DNA from: Kaistella sp.
GTDB lineage: Bacteria; Bacteroidota; Bacteroidia; Flavobacteriales; Weeksellaceae
Assembly (NCBI GenBank): GCA_019459085.1
Contig: JAIBEW010000023.1
Coordinates: forward strand, 62,001 to 126,000
Direction: 5' to 3'
Length of the DNA: 64,000 bases
Part shown: positions 36,244 to 44,790 of the stretch, in pieces
Layout of the letters: the number at the start of each line of letters is the position of its first letter
Position numbering within the stretch: the first letter of the stretch is position 1
The notes under the pieces: generated by a model
What the model saw: the letters and a program-made list of their open reading frames with translations, nothing else
Told to the model about the DNA's origin: nothing
The model's database searches: none
Translations under genes and position numbers: made by a program

Positions 36244-36272
36244 AAAACCTTGTCATTCGGCAGGGTTTTTTT
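36244..36272 (+). terminator. Terminator of the lipoprotein gene
   Basis: 9-bp stem AAAACCTTG / CAGGGTTTT (one G-U pair) followed by T residues. Confidence 0.7.
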
Positions 36273-36293
36273 AATTTTAGTGAAAATTGCCCC

Positions 36294-36590
36294 ATGAAAG
36301 AACAGAAACTCCTCATCTCCGAATCGCTGCTCTATTCCGTTGCGCTTATCGGCGCGGTGTTTACCATCATTACAGTAACATTGGATGCTGCGGTGTTGGG
36401 TTGGAATATCCCCCAAAACCTTTTTCTTTTTGTAGGATCATTCTGCACGCTCATGTCCATTCTTGTGGCCGCCGCCGATGTTTTCCGAAATCAGATAAAG
36501 AATAAAGTGCTGTGGATGGTCACGTTTGTTATTTTTGGCGGCATCGGAGTGTTGTATTATCTCTATAACCGGAAAAGATTTCTCGCATAA
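36294..36590 (+). CDS. Small membrane protein, three predicted helices
   Basis: 98 residues with hydrophobic helices at about 9-34, 43-63 and 72-92. The last part, VLWMVTFVIFGGIGVLYYLYNRKRF, shown here as VLWMVTFVIFGGIG then YYLYNRKRF, resembles the PLD-nuclease N-terminal helix motif, but no further domain follows. Function unknown. It has no obvious operon partner: a terminator lies before it and a repeat-bearing gap after it. Confidence 0.65.
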   Translation: MKEQKLLISESLLYSVALIGAVFTIITVTLDAAVLGWNIPQNLFLFVGSFCTLMSILVAAADVFRNQIKNKVLWMVTFVIFGGIGVLYYLYNRKRFLA

Positions 36591-37000
36591 AAGCAATAAC
36601 CATTTCCATCAGTTCCCATGAATGCTTCTTCCATGATCATTGGCCGTCCCACCCTTTCGGGGCTTGCTTTTCTGAGTGTAGTCCCCCTGCAGCCCAATAT
36701 CGATGCAGTCTCCAAAAACACTTCGGTGAATTGGTGAAAACACTTCGGTGAATTGATGAAAACACTTCGGTGATTTAGTGAAAACACTTCGGTCTTTTCA
36801 CAAAAGCATACGGATGTTTTTTAAAGAGATCCCGGGCAAATTCAAAATCCTTCGGCAAAATCTTTAAAAATCATTAAAAGGAAAGGGTTGCACTCCTTGT
36901 TTTTTTGAATTTTTCTTCCTCTTTTTTTCTTGATGATCATGCGTGTTCGGGTAATTGTAAACTCAGTGCCTGATCTTTACCGATATTATTTTCAAAACCT
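36591..37000. other. Gene-free region with repeat
   Basis: About 410 bases between the small membrane gene and the rlmD promoter. No supported gene. It contains a GC-rich part (36640-36710, with CCCTTTCGGGG), then the 22-base tandem repeat, then AT-rich sequence. Its base composition differs from the flanks. Confidence 0.7.
36715..36793. repeat. 22-bp tandem repeat, 3.6 copies, each with a mini-hairpin
   Basis: AAAACACTTCGGTGA starts at 36715, 36737 and 36759, with a shortened copy (AAAACACTTCGGT) at 36781: an exact period of 22 bases. Units differ at one or a few positions in the spacer. Each full unit contains CAC-TTCG-GTG, able to form a small hairpin with the stable cUUCGg loop; the last copy has lost the pairing arm. 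Confidence 0.9.
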
Positions 37001-37008
37001 TACTTTTG
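37001..37008 (+). promoter_or_regulatory. -7 element of rlmD
   Basis: TACTTTTG ending four bases before the ATG at 37013, so transcripts would be nearly leaderless. Confidence 0.6.
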
Positions 37009-37012
37009 CAGC

Positions 37013-38425
37013 ATGGCAAAACACAAAAAGAAAAATCTTGTTCTCGAGAATATCAAACTCACCTCTGCCGGTTCCAAAGGCGTAGCAGTAGGCCGGACCG
37101 AAGAAGGCAAAACCGTGCTGGTCTCCGGAGCAGTTCCGGGAGATACCGTGAATGTGCGGGTGAAAAAAGCAAAATCGAATTACTTTGAAGGCGAAGCGAT
37201 CGACATTATCGTGCGTTCGCCCTTCCGTGTTGAGCCAAAATGCATCCATTTCGGCGTGTGCGGCGGCTGTAAATGGCAGAATCTGTCTTATGAAAAGCAG
37301 CTCGACATCAAGCAGGATGAGGTGTACAACCATATTAAAAGAATCGGCGGTTTCGAGGATTTTGAAACCATGACCATCCTCGGCAGCGAAGAGCAGTATT
37401 TCTACCGCAATAAAATGGAGTTCTCTTTTTCCAACTCGCGTTGGCTAACCCATTATGAAATCAGTTCCGAAGAGAATTTCGGCAACCGCGATGCCCTCGG
37501 TTTCCATATTCCGGGTCAGTGGAGCAAGATCCTGGATCTGAAGGAATGCTGGCTTCAGGAAGATCCTTCGAACGCCATAAGACTTGCAGTGAAGAATTAC
37601 GCCGTTGAGCACGGACTCGAGTTTTTCGATGTAAAGGGTCAGCAGGGTTTCCTCAGAACCCTAATGCTGCGCCAGACTTCGAAAGGGGAATGGATGGTAC
37701 TCTTCCAGCTCTTCCGTGAAGAGAAAGAGAACCGCGAGCAGCTTTTTGAATATCTTCTGAAAGAATTTCCTCAGATCAAGACCCTCGTTTATACCATCAA
37801 TGCCAAACAGAACGACTCGATTTATGACCAGGATATAGTGACCTATTTCGGAGACGGCTATCTGATGGAAGAAATGGACGGCCTGTTTTTCAAGATCGGA
37901 CCCAAATCTTTTTTCCAGACTAATTACCGTCAGGCATTACAACTTTACCGAAAAACCTTAGAGTTTGCAGATTTGAAAGGGCACGAGGTCGTGTATGATT
38001 TATATACCGGTACCGGAACCATCGCCCAATATGTTGCCCGAAACGCGAAACAGGTGATCGGCATCGAGTCGGTTCAGGAAGCCATCAATGCGGCAGAGGA
38101 GCATGCTAAGATCAACGGACTGGATAACTGTACCTTTTACTGCGGCGATATGAAAGACATTTTCAACGATGGTTTTCTGGCCAGTCACCCGAAAGCGGAT
38201 GTTCTGATTACCGATCCGCCACGAGACGGAATGCACCAGAAAGTGGTGGAGCAGATCCTGAAACTCGCTCCCCAAAAGATTGTTTATGTAAGCTGCAACT
38301 CGGCTACTCAGGCCAGAGATATCGCTTTGATGAAGGATGCTTACCGTCTCGTAAAAATCTTACCGGTGGATATGTTCCCGCAGACGCATCATGTGGAGAA
38401 TATTGCCCTTTTAGTTAAATTATAA
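37013..38425 (+). CDS. rlmD: 23S rRNA (uracil-5)-methyltransferase RlmD
   Basis: 470 residues. An N-terminal TRAM RNA-binding domain (about 8-65) is followed by the [4Fe-4S] cysteines in KCIHFGVCGGCKWQ. The SAM domain has YDLYTGTGTIAQYVA and the motifs TDPPRDGMH and IVYVSCNSATQARD, whose Cys is the catalytic nucleophile. RlmD makes m5U1939 in E. coli 23S rRNA; RlmCD of Firmicutes also makes m5U747, so the exact site is uncertain. It is followed by two genes of Bacteroidota-only families, probably in one transcript. Confidence 0.92.
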   Translation: MAKHKKKNLVLENIKLTSAGSKGVAVGRTEEGKTVLVSGAVPGDTVNVRVKKAKSNYFEGEAIDIIVRSPFRVEPKCIHFGVCGGCKWQNLSYEKQLDIKQDEVYNHIKRIGGFEDFETMTILGSEEQYFYRNKMEFSFSNSRWLTHYEISSEENFGNRDALGFHIPGQWSKILDLKECWLQEDPSNAIRLAVKNYAVEHGLEFFDVKGQQGFLRTLMLRQTSKGEWMVLFQLFREEKENREQLFEYLLKEFPQIKTLVYTINAKQNDSIYDQDIVTYFGDGYLMEEMDGLFFKIGPKSFFQTNYRQALQLYRKTLEFADLKGHEVVYDLYTGTGTIAQYVARNAKQVIGIESVQEAINAAEEHAKINGLDNCTFYCGDMKDIFNDGFLASHPKADVLITDPPRDGMHQKVVEQILKLAPQKIVYVSCNSATQARDIALMKDAYRLVKILPVDMFPQTHHVENIALLVKL

Positions 38426-38445
38426 TAGACTAATTTTATTGTCAA

Positions 38446-38934
38446 ATGCGATTCATGAAACTATTGAAGACCGTCTTTTCCCTCATCATCATCTTTTTCC
38501 TTTTTTCATGTGGAAGTGATGATGACATCTGCACAAGCGGGGAAGCCACGCCAAGAATGAAGCTCAAATTCAAAACCCAGAGCACCGGCAAGGCAAAAAC
38601 CCTCGATTCTGTATTCGTAGAGGTGGATTACGGGAACGGCGCCATCCCGGTAATCGAAAGAAAACTAGCAACAGATTCGGTTTTTGTTCCGCTCAGAGTC
38701 GATGAACAGCCTTTTACCGATGTGTTTGTCGGACTCAGCAAGACAGGTGCAAGATCGAAGATTCGTGTGAGTTATGTAACGAAATCCGAATATGTTTCGC
38801 CCGCCTGCGGCATTAAAAAGATTTATGAAAATGTGACCGCCGCGCTCACGTTTCCCACGCCGGTTCTTGGATTAGATCAGCAACAAACCCAAATTACAGA
38901 TGAAAACAAAACGCATATTTTTCTTCTTTTTTAG
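38446..38934 (+). CDS. DUF6452 lipoprotein
   Basis: 162 residues. The signal peptide ends in FFLFSC, and the mature part begins CGSDDDICTSGEATPRM. The run of aspartates after the Cys resembles the Bacteroidota surface-export signal (LES). The rest is a beta-rich domain. DUF6452 and DUF6048 genes usually follow rlmD in Flavobacteriia; their function is unknown. Its 3' end overlaps the next gene by 35 bases, which suggests coupled translation. A second ATG at 38455 is a possible start. Confidence 0.8.
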   Translation: MRFMKLLKTVFSLIIIFFLFSCGSDDDICTSGEATPRMKLKFKTQSTGKAKTLDSVFVEVDYGNGAIPVIERKLATDSVFVPLRVDEQPFTDVFVGLSKTGARSKIRVSYVTKSEYVSPACGIKKIYENVTAALTFPTPVLGLDQQQTQITDENKTHIFLLF

Positions 38935-39556
38935 TCTTCTTTTTGTCCTGAATGCCGCTCAGAAGCAGGATTCGGCAAAAGTAAAGTTCAGATATGAGCC
39001 AAACTTGATGGTAGGATTCGACCTGCTGAATGGCGGAATGGGTTTCTTTACCGACCGGAAAGTGTTTCAGGGGTTTATCTCCTCGAAGATTAAAAATAAT
39101 ATTCACGCCGTTGCTGAGGCCGGTTTCGAGAAAAATAGCTATCAGAAAAACGGTTATGATGCAGCCGTTTCAGGACCTTTTATTAAACTGGGGGGCTTTT
39201 ATATGCTGAGCAAAGACCCTGAGAATGAATTCAACGGCTTTTATGGCGGCGGAAAAGTGGCAGGTTCATTCTATAAACAGGAATACCGTGCGGTTCCGGT
39301 GCGCGGGTTTGGTGAGAGTGCTACATCGGTAGTTTTTCCAGAATCAACCCAGTCATCTTACTGGCTCGAAGGTGTTGTCGGGGGAAGGGTCAAGCTTTTT
39401 GACTCGAACTTCTATATCGATGTGAATGTTCAGCCGCGGTATTTAATGTATTCCACGAAGCAGGAAGAAATACAGCCCATGATTGTTCCCGGTTTCGGCC
39501 GGAGTTCCACCAAATTCGGGGTAGGTTTTGCCTGGAATGTGGCGTATATGTTTTAA
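38900..39556 (+). CDS. DUF6048 outer-membrane beta-barrel-like protein
   Basis: 218 residues. A signal peptide (MKTKRIFFFFFSLLFVLNAAQ) is followed by alternating strands with aromatic girdles (LMVGFDLLNGGMGFF, FIKLGGFYML, NGFYGGGKVAGSFY, YWLEGVVGGRVKLF) and a C-terminal aromatic end (GFAWNVAYMF), as in small outer-membrane barrels. It overlaps the DUF6452 lipoprotein gene, so barrel and lipoprotein may form a pair. Function unknown. Confidence 0.8.
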   Translation: MKTKRIFFFFFSLLFVLNAAQKQDSAKVKFRYEPNLMVGFDLLNGGMGFFTDRKVFQGFISSKIKNNIHAVAEAGFEKNSYQKNGYDAAVSGPFIKLGGFYMLSKDPENEFNGFYGGGKVAGSFYKQEYRAVPVRGFGESATSVVFPESTQSSYWLEGVVGGRVKLFDSNFYIDVNVQPRYLMYSTKQEEIQPMIVPGFGRSSTKFGVGFAWNVAYMF

Positions 39557-39608
39557 ATAAGGTCGTAATAATTGATATTCTTTCTCGAATTATCAAATAA
39601 ATTAGCGG

Positions 39609-39616
39609 TATTTTTG
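39609..39616 (+). promoter_or_regulatory. -7 element of the metalloprotease gene
   Basis: TATTTTTG, 24 bases before the ATG at 39641. Confidence 0.55.
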
Positions 39617-39640
39617 CATTTATAAAATGATAAATCTGAT

Positions 39641-42562
39641 ATGAAAAAGTTATTCACTTTTCTCTTGTGTGCGATATTTCTTTTACCGGCTGCCCAATGG
39701 GCACCTACAACCGGAGATGTTGAACAAGTAAGAGAAAACACCAACGTAAAAAATTTTTATAGACTTGATATTCAGCTGTTGAAAAATCAGTTGAAAAGCG
39801 CGCAGGAAATGGGTCAAAATGCTGTCCCGGTTATTATTTCTCTACCGACGCTGGAAGGAAAAATAGAGAGATTTTCTGTTTACAGTTTCCCGGTAGTTGT
39901 GAAAGAACTGGCAGATCAATATCAACTTGGTTCTTACATTGGCGTTGGTGTTGATGATCCTTCCAAAAGCCTGCGTTTCAGTTTGGCGCCAAATGATTTT
40001 CAGTCGATGATCATCAAAGGCGGGAGGTATGAGTTTATTGAGCCACAGAATACAGCGAAAACTGTATATGGTGTACATCCTAAAACCACTGAGGTGGGCA
40101 ATGATGGTTTCTTATGTTCCATGAATGAAAATGTTCTGACAAAAAAACAGATTGCTGATCTATACAAAAAAGGGAAATCCTTCACCAATAATCCTTCAGA
40201 GTTTTCTAAGGCTTCAGACAAAAAGTACAGGACTTTGCGTCTTGCAATATCTGTAACCGGAGAATATACCACTTTTTTCGGGACTGTTGCCAACGCCTTA
40301 ACCGCAATCAATGCAACATTAACGAGAGTGAATGGCGTTTTTGAAAAAGATTTTGCGCTGCACCTGAATCTTCAGAATTTCCCGAATATTATTTACACTT
40401 CGGCAGGTTCAGATCCTTATAGTAACGCAGTAAGTGGAGGGAATCCTGCCTGGAATACTCAACTCCAGACCACATTAACCAATAACGTCGGGAATTCGAA
40501 TTATGACATCGGTCATTTATTTGCAAGAACCGGCGGAGGTGGTAACGCCGGGTGTATCGGGTGTATGTGTGTGGATCCTACCGCAGCGCAGCCGCGGGGA
40601 AAAGGATCTGCTTTTACCTCTCCTTCAAACGGTATTCCGCAGGGAGATACTTTTGATATTGATTATGTTGCTCACGAAATGGGTCATCAGTTGGGAGCTA
40701 ACCATACTTTTTCATATGATCTGGAAGGATCTGGTGTAAATATGGAACCGGGTTCCGGTTCAACCATTATGGGTTATGCGGGAATTGTACCGGGCTCAAA
40801 TGTTCAGCCTAATTCAGATGGTTATTTTCATGTTGCCAGTATTCTTCAGGTAGGGAATAATCTGAACAGCAAAACATGTGATGTGGAAAACGTTGTGACC
40901 AATAATCCTCCCGTTATTGCGCCTCTACAGGATTATAATATTCCCAAAGGAACAGCTTTCGTTTTAACCGCATCAGCAATTGACCCAGAGGGTAGTACAA
41001 TGACCTATACATGGGAGCAGTTCGACGATGCGGGAACAGAAGTTCTGACAACAACAGGGAATAATTCTACGGGACCGTTATTCAGATCTCTAAGTCCTTC
41101 ACTTTCCCCAATAAGATATTTCCCCAATCTTACTACCGTTTTATCGGGTAATTTAATTTCAACTGCGCAGTGGGAATCAGTTTCCAATGTTCCGCGGGAA
41201 ACAAATTTTGCTATTACCGTAAGAGATAATGATCCTGTAAGTACTTCACAGCAAACTTCCAGTGCTTTGCAAACGCTCATGGTAGGGAACGACGGTCCTT
41301 TTCAGATCATTTCTACGAATGTTTATAATAACGGACCGGCTTCATTGGTTTGGGATGTAGCCAATACCAACGGAAGCTTTTATAATGTTCCGAATGTAAA
41401 AATAGACTATACAACAAATAACGGAACCACTTGGAATGTTCTTGCAGCATCAACCCCTAACGATGGCTCGGAACCGTTTAATCTTTCCACACTCGCTACA
41501 GGAGCAACACTTATTGTGAGAATTAGTTCCATAGGTAATGTTTTTTATGCTGTTAAAAATGTCACCGTTGCAGCAATGGCAGCATGTTCGTCAGCGGCAC
41601 CAACCAACCTTACAGTTTCCGGTATTGGCACCAACCAAGCTACTCTTTCATGGGCTCCATTATCCGGTGCTACATACATTATCCGGTACAGAGCAGTGGG
41701 AAGCCCAACATGGACCACCATTCCTGTTACCACAAATGCATATACACTAACAGGTCTGCTGGATGGTTCCCAGTATGAATTTCAAATCGCAAACGTTTGT
41801 GCAGGCGTACCTGGAACATTTAGTAGTATTGGTGTTTTCAGTACGAATATTTATATGGTTTGTCCTGCAACTTCTGAAAATGCAAATGACGAATATATTT
41901 CGAACGTCACTGTGACCCCAACTTTAGGTCCTGTAATGAGCAGTGCAAGTGGGGCTTCACTTTATACCAATTATTCCTCGGACCCATCAAGATTAATTAC
42001 GCTAAAACAGGGCACTGCCGGCAATACCATTTCTGTGACTAAGGCTTGGACTGCTGCAACCTATGCTGAAGGAGTAGGTGTTTGGATTGATTTTAACAGA
42101 GACGGAAATTTTGCAGATACCGAAAAAATACTTTCTACTCTACCCAACGCCGCAAATCCTGTAACCGGCACATTTAATGTTCCTTTAGATGCTTATTCCG
42201 GCAATCTTAATCTGGTGATGAGAGTAGTGATGCAGTATAACAATACGGCAACCAGTGCATGTGCCAATATCGCATTTGGTGAAATTGAAGATTATGCAGT
42301 GAGAATAACCCCTACTCTGGGCGTGTCTGAAGCAGCAAATAGCGGAATACAGTTTTATCCAAATCCAGCTACCGATGTTCTGAACATTACAAAGGTGAGT
42401 GATAAGGCAACCTACACCATCCACAATACCGTAGGACAGATTGTTTCGAAAGGAAATGTGAAGGATAATAAAGTCTCTGTAGACCAACTGACGAAGGGCG
42501 TTTACATCATTACCCTGAACTATGAAGGCAAGATGCTTTCTCATAAATTCATAAAAAAATAA
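39641..42562 (+). CDS. Secreted reprolysin-like metalloprotease with T9SS sorting domain
   Basis: 973 residues. A signal peptide is followed by a propeptide of about 190 residues. The metzincin-type catalytic domain has HEMGHQLGANH (three zinc ligands, about H345, H349 and H355) and a Met-turn candidate in TIMGYAGI. Ig-like repeats follow, then a fibronectin III domain (about 650-720, LTVSGIGTNQATLSW) and a GEVED domain (about 755-890, ending GEIEDYAV). The C-terminal type A sorting signal (FYPNPATDVLNI, YIITLNYEGKMLSHKFIKK) directs it through the type IX secretion system. Target proteins unknown. Confidence 0.92.
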   Translation: MKKLFTFLLCAIFLLPAAQWAPTTGDVEQVRENTNVKNFYRLDIQLLKNQLKSAQEMGQNAVPVIISLPTLEGKIERFSVYSFPVVVKELADQYQLGSYIGVGVDDPSKSLRFSLAPNDFQSMIIKGGRYEFIEPQNTAKTVYGVHPKTTEVGNDGFLCSMNENVLTKKQIADLYKKGKSFTNNPSEFSKASDKKYRTLRLAISVTGEYTTFFGTVANALTAINATLTRVNGVFEKDFALHLNLQNFPNIIYTSAGSDPYSNAVSGGNPAWNTQLQTTLTNNVGNSNYDIGHLFARTGGGGNAGCIGCMCVDPTAAQPRGKGSAFTSPSNGIPQGDTFDIDYVAHEMGHQLGANHTFSYDLEGSGVNMEPGSGSTIMGYAGIVPGSNVQPNSDGYFHVASILQVGNNLNSKTCDVENVVTNNPPVIAPLQDYNIPKGTAFVLTASAIDPEGSTMTYTWEQFDDAGTEVLTTTGNNSTGPLFRSLSPSLSPIRYFPNLTTVLSGNLISTAQWESVSNVPRETNFAITVRDNDPVSTSQQTSSALQTLMVGNDGPFQIISTNVYNNGPASLVWDVANTNGSFYNVPNVKIDYTTNNGTTWNVLAASTPNDGSEPFNLSTLATGATLIVRISSIGNVFYAVKNVTVAAMAACSSAAPTNLTVSGIGTNQATLSWAPLSGATYIIRYRAVGSPTWTTIPVTTNAYTLTGLLDGSQYEFQIANVCAGVPGTFSSIGVFSTNIYMVCPATSENANDEYISNVTVTPTLGPVMSSASGASLYTNYSSDPSRLITLKQGTAGNTISVTKAWTAATYAEGVGVWIDFNRDGNFADTEKILSTLPNAANPVTGTFNVPLDAYSGNLNLVMRVVMQYNNTATSACANIAFGEIEDYAVRITPTLGVSEAANSGIQFYPNPATDVLNITKVSDKATYTIHNTVGQIVSKGNVKDNKVSVDQLTKGVYIITLNYEGKMLSHKFIKK

Positions 42563-42583
42563 AAACTTATCCTTAGAATAACA

Positions 42584-42606
42584 AAATCCCCGAATTTCGG
42601 GGATTT
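42584..42606. terminator. Bidirectional terminator between the protease and coaE
   Basis: AAATCCCCGAA-T-TTCGGGGATTT, an almost perfect palindrome between convergent genes. Confidence 0.85.
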
Positions 42607-42644
42607 GTTGTTTTATAGAGAGTAAAGAAGCGGTTGTTCAATGA

Positions 42645-43307
42645 TCAGTTAAAGTTCTCCATGAGTTTTTTAGTTTGCAGTTGCAGTTCTTCGAACCCGT
42701 CATTGTTGTAGATCACATAATTGGCCAGTTTTATTTTGTCCTTCTCCAGCATTTGCTTTTCCATTATATTTTCGACTTCACGATAGGTTTTGCCGTCGCG
42801 GTCCATTACGCGTTTGGTTCTTATATTATCATCAGCGGTTACCAAAACAGATTTGTAGCAGTTCTCGTTTAATTTTAATTCAAAAAGAAGTGCGGTTTCT
42901 TTAAAAATGAATTCCGCGTTTTGTTTTTGCACCCAGTTTTCAAAATCAGTTTTTACAGCCGGATGAATCAAGGCATTTAACTTAAGCAGGAGATCTTCAT
43001 CGTTAAAGACCTTCTCGGAAACAAATTTCCGGTCATAAAGGTTGTTTTCATCATATGCCTGTCCACCTAACAGATCTTTGATTTTCTGTTTTAAATCTTC
43101 GTCATCATTCACGATTTCTTTTGCCCGCACATCTGAATAATACACCGGAAAACCCATTTTTTCAATGAATTTAGCGACAGTAGTCTTCCCGGAACCGATT
43201 CCGCCGGTTAAACCGATTATTTTCGGCTTAGGTTCGCTGTTTTGCGGGCCGGATTCGTCCTGCAGTACATCCCCCGTGTCGCTGTCCTTTTTAATATCCG
43301 AAAACAT
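42645..43307 (-). CDS. coaE: Dephospho-CoA kinase
   Basis: 220 residues. It phosphorylates the 3' hydroxyl of dephospho-CoA, the last step of CoA synthesis. The P-loop GGIGSGKTT is at 35-43; YYSDVRAKEIV and LNALIHPAV are family motifs. The domain normally starts with the strand before the P-loop. Here about 28 extra, mostly acidic, residues (MFSDIKKDSDTGDVLQDESG...) precede it and no internal start codon is available. It overlaps the upstream hydrolase gene by 17 bases. Confidence 0.92.
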   Translation of the reverse strand: MFSDIKKDSDTGDVLQDESGPQNSEPKPKIIGLTGGIGSGKTTVAKFIEKMGFPVYYSDVRAKEIVNDDEDLKQKIKDLLGGQAYDENNLYDRKFVSEKVFNDEDLLLKLNALIHPAVKTDFENWVQKQNAEFIFKETALLFELKLNENCYKSVLVTADDNIRTKRVMDRDGKTYREVENIMEKQMLEKDKIKLANYVIYNNDGFEELQLQTKKLMENFN

Positions 43308-44157
43308 CGTTCATGGTATAAGTTTCATTCAGACGGACGCCTTTCTCCGTCATTTTCAGGCTTGCCAATTCGTTATGTGCATCGTGTTCGAAGAAAAGCA
43401 GATATTCATTATCAATGCACTGTTTCAGGAATTTTGCTTTTTCGTCCATTGTTAAAAGCGGACGCGTATCATAACCCATTACGTACACTTGCGGAATATG
43501 TCCGACGGTCGGAATTAAATCTGCGGCAAATACAATGGTTTTGTCCTGATACCGGATTACCGGAAGCATCTGTTTCTCGGTATGTCCATCCACAAAAATC
43601 ACATCCATTTTCAGGTCGGGTGCGAAGCCGTAATTGCCGTTTTGGGGCGTTGGAAGGAAATTCAGCTGACCGCTTTCCTGCATCGGCAGGATATTTTCCT
43701 TCAAAAAACTCGCTTTTTCTCTCGGATTGGGTTCTGTTGCCCACTTCCAGTGCTCTTCGTTGGTCCAGAACTGCGCATTTTTGAACGCCGGACGATAACC
43801 GGATCGGTCGTCATTCCATTCGATCGCGCCGCCGCAGTGGTCGAAATGAAGATGGGTCAGGAAAACATCGGTGATATCTTCGCGAACGAAACCGTATTTT
43901 TTGAGATTTTTATCCAAAGAATCATCGCCATAAAGTGAGTAGTGGCCAAAGAATTTCGCATCCTGTTTGTTGCCGAGGCCGCAGTCGATCAAAATGAGTT
44001 TTTTACCGTCTTCAATCAGAAGTGAGCGGGTCCCCAACTCAATTAAATTTCTTTCATCGGCAGGGTTGGTCTTTTCCCAGAGGGTTTTGGGGACGACACC
44101 GAACATCGCGCCGCCGTCTAATTTAAATTTGCCGCACTGTATGGGATATAGTTTCAT
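43291..44157 (-). CDS. MBL-fold metallo-hydrolase, lactonase-like
   Basis: 288 residues. The binuclear-zinc motif HLHFDHCGG (H102, H104, D106, H107) is followed by DGHTEKQMLPVI and FAADLIPTVGHI, with further metal ligands. The layout (N-terminal KLDGGAMFGVVPKTLW, central HLHFDH, C-terminal FEHDAHN) is that of the AHL-lactonase-like MBL group, but many of its members have other ester or lactone substrates, so quorum quenching is only a possibility. Lies between paiB-like and coaE genes on the minus strand. Confidence 0.85.
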   Translation of the reverse strand: MKLYPIQCGKFKLDGGAMFGVVPKTLWEKTNPADERNLIELGTRSLLIEDGKKLILIDCGLGNKQDAKFFGHYSLYGDDSLDKNLKKYGFVREDITDVFLTHLHFDHCGGAIEWNDDRSGYRPAFKNAQFWTNEEHWKWATEPNPREKASFLKENILPMQESGQLNFLPTPQNGNYGFAPDLKMDVIFVDGHTEKQMLPVIRYQDKTIVFAADLIPTVGHIPQVYVMGYDTRPLLTMDEKAKFLKQCIDNEYLLFFEHDAHNELASLKMTEKGVRLNETYTMNDVFGY

Positions 44158-44181
44158 ATATGATAAAATTATAATGAATAA

Positions 44182-44787
44182 TTAAATGATTTGCATTTTT
44201 TCTGCAATTTTTATGGAATTGGGATTATCTGTTTCTTTGAGGTTAGTAATGATACTTTCCTTATTTTTCTCATCCCGGTTTTGCGAGAGTTTCGAAACAA
44301 TGTGCACTTCTTCCGGAATAATATTGATTCCGAAAGCGCCCTGCATCTGATTTCTTACATATTCTGCACCCAGACTTTCAACAAGCATGGGACATTTCTG
44401 AACTTTTTCATATTTTGAAGTGAGTTTTTCAAGATGGTGATAAAGTTCATCGTCAGTCATCAGCTTCACTTTTCCGCGAATCTGGACCGCTTCATAATTC
44501 CACGTCGACACATTTTTGTGATCATACCACGAAGACGAAATATAAGAATGAGCGCCAAGAAAATCACAAAGCACTTCATCTCCGTCTTTCAGCACTTTTG
44601 CCTGAAAATTGGCTTTGGAAATATGGGTTTCCAGATAAAATCCATCCGCCGTTTCATTCAGCAAGAACATCGAATGGGTTGCCGAAAGTTTGTCTTCATT
44701 GGATATGAGAAGCGCGAAACCATTTTCACTGATGATTTCTTTCATCAATGACAGGTCTTCGCTTTTATAGATTTTTGGAATGTACAT
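44182..44787 (-). CDS. PaiB-family FMN-binding protein
   Basis: 201 residues, matching the PaiB family (FMN-binding split barrel): MYIPKIYKSEDLSLMKEII at the start, FLGAHSYISSSWYDHKNVSTWNYEAVQ in the middle (quoted here in part as FLGAHSYISSSWY and NVSTWNYEAV). Bacillus PaiB was described as a negative regulator of sporulation and protease genes. The fold itself binds flavin, and an enzymatic role is equally likely. It starts three bases downstream of the ruvB stop, so they are cotranscribed. Confidence 0.87.
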   Translation of the reverse strand: MYIPKIYKSEDLSLMKEIISENGFALLISNEDKLSATHSMFLLNETADGFYLETHISKANFQAKVLKDGDEVLCDFLGAHSYISSSWYDHKNVSTWNYEAVQIRGKVKLMTDDELYHHLEKLTSKYEKVQKCPMLVESLGAEYVRNQMQGAFGINIIPEEVHIVSKLSQNRDEKNKESIITNLKETDNPNSIKIAEKMQII

Positions 44788-44790
44788 TTT

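Noticed and set aside
36563-36787. Minus-strand frame of 74 codons across the tandem repeat
   Set aside because: It is open only because a 22-base repeat reads through all frames, it runs into the 3' end of the small membrane gene, has no promoter and resembles no family.
36715-36793. Possible CRISPR array
   Set aside because: The units are contiguous with a 22-base period; there are no spacers and no cas genes.
43242-43784. Plus-strand frame of 180 codons over coaE and the MBL gene
   Set aside because: Both genes on the other strand have intact catalytic motifs; this frame shows none.
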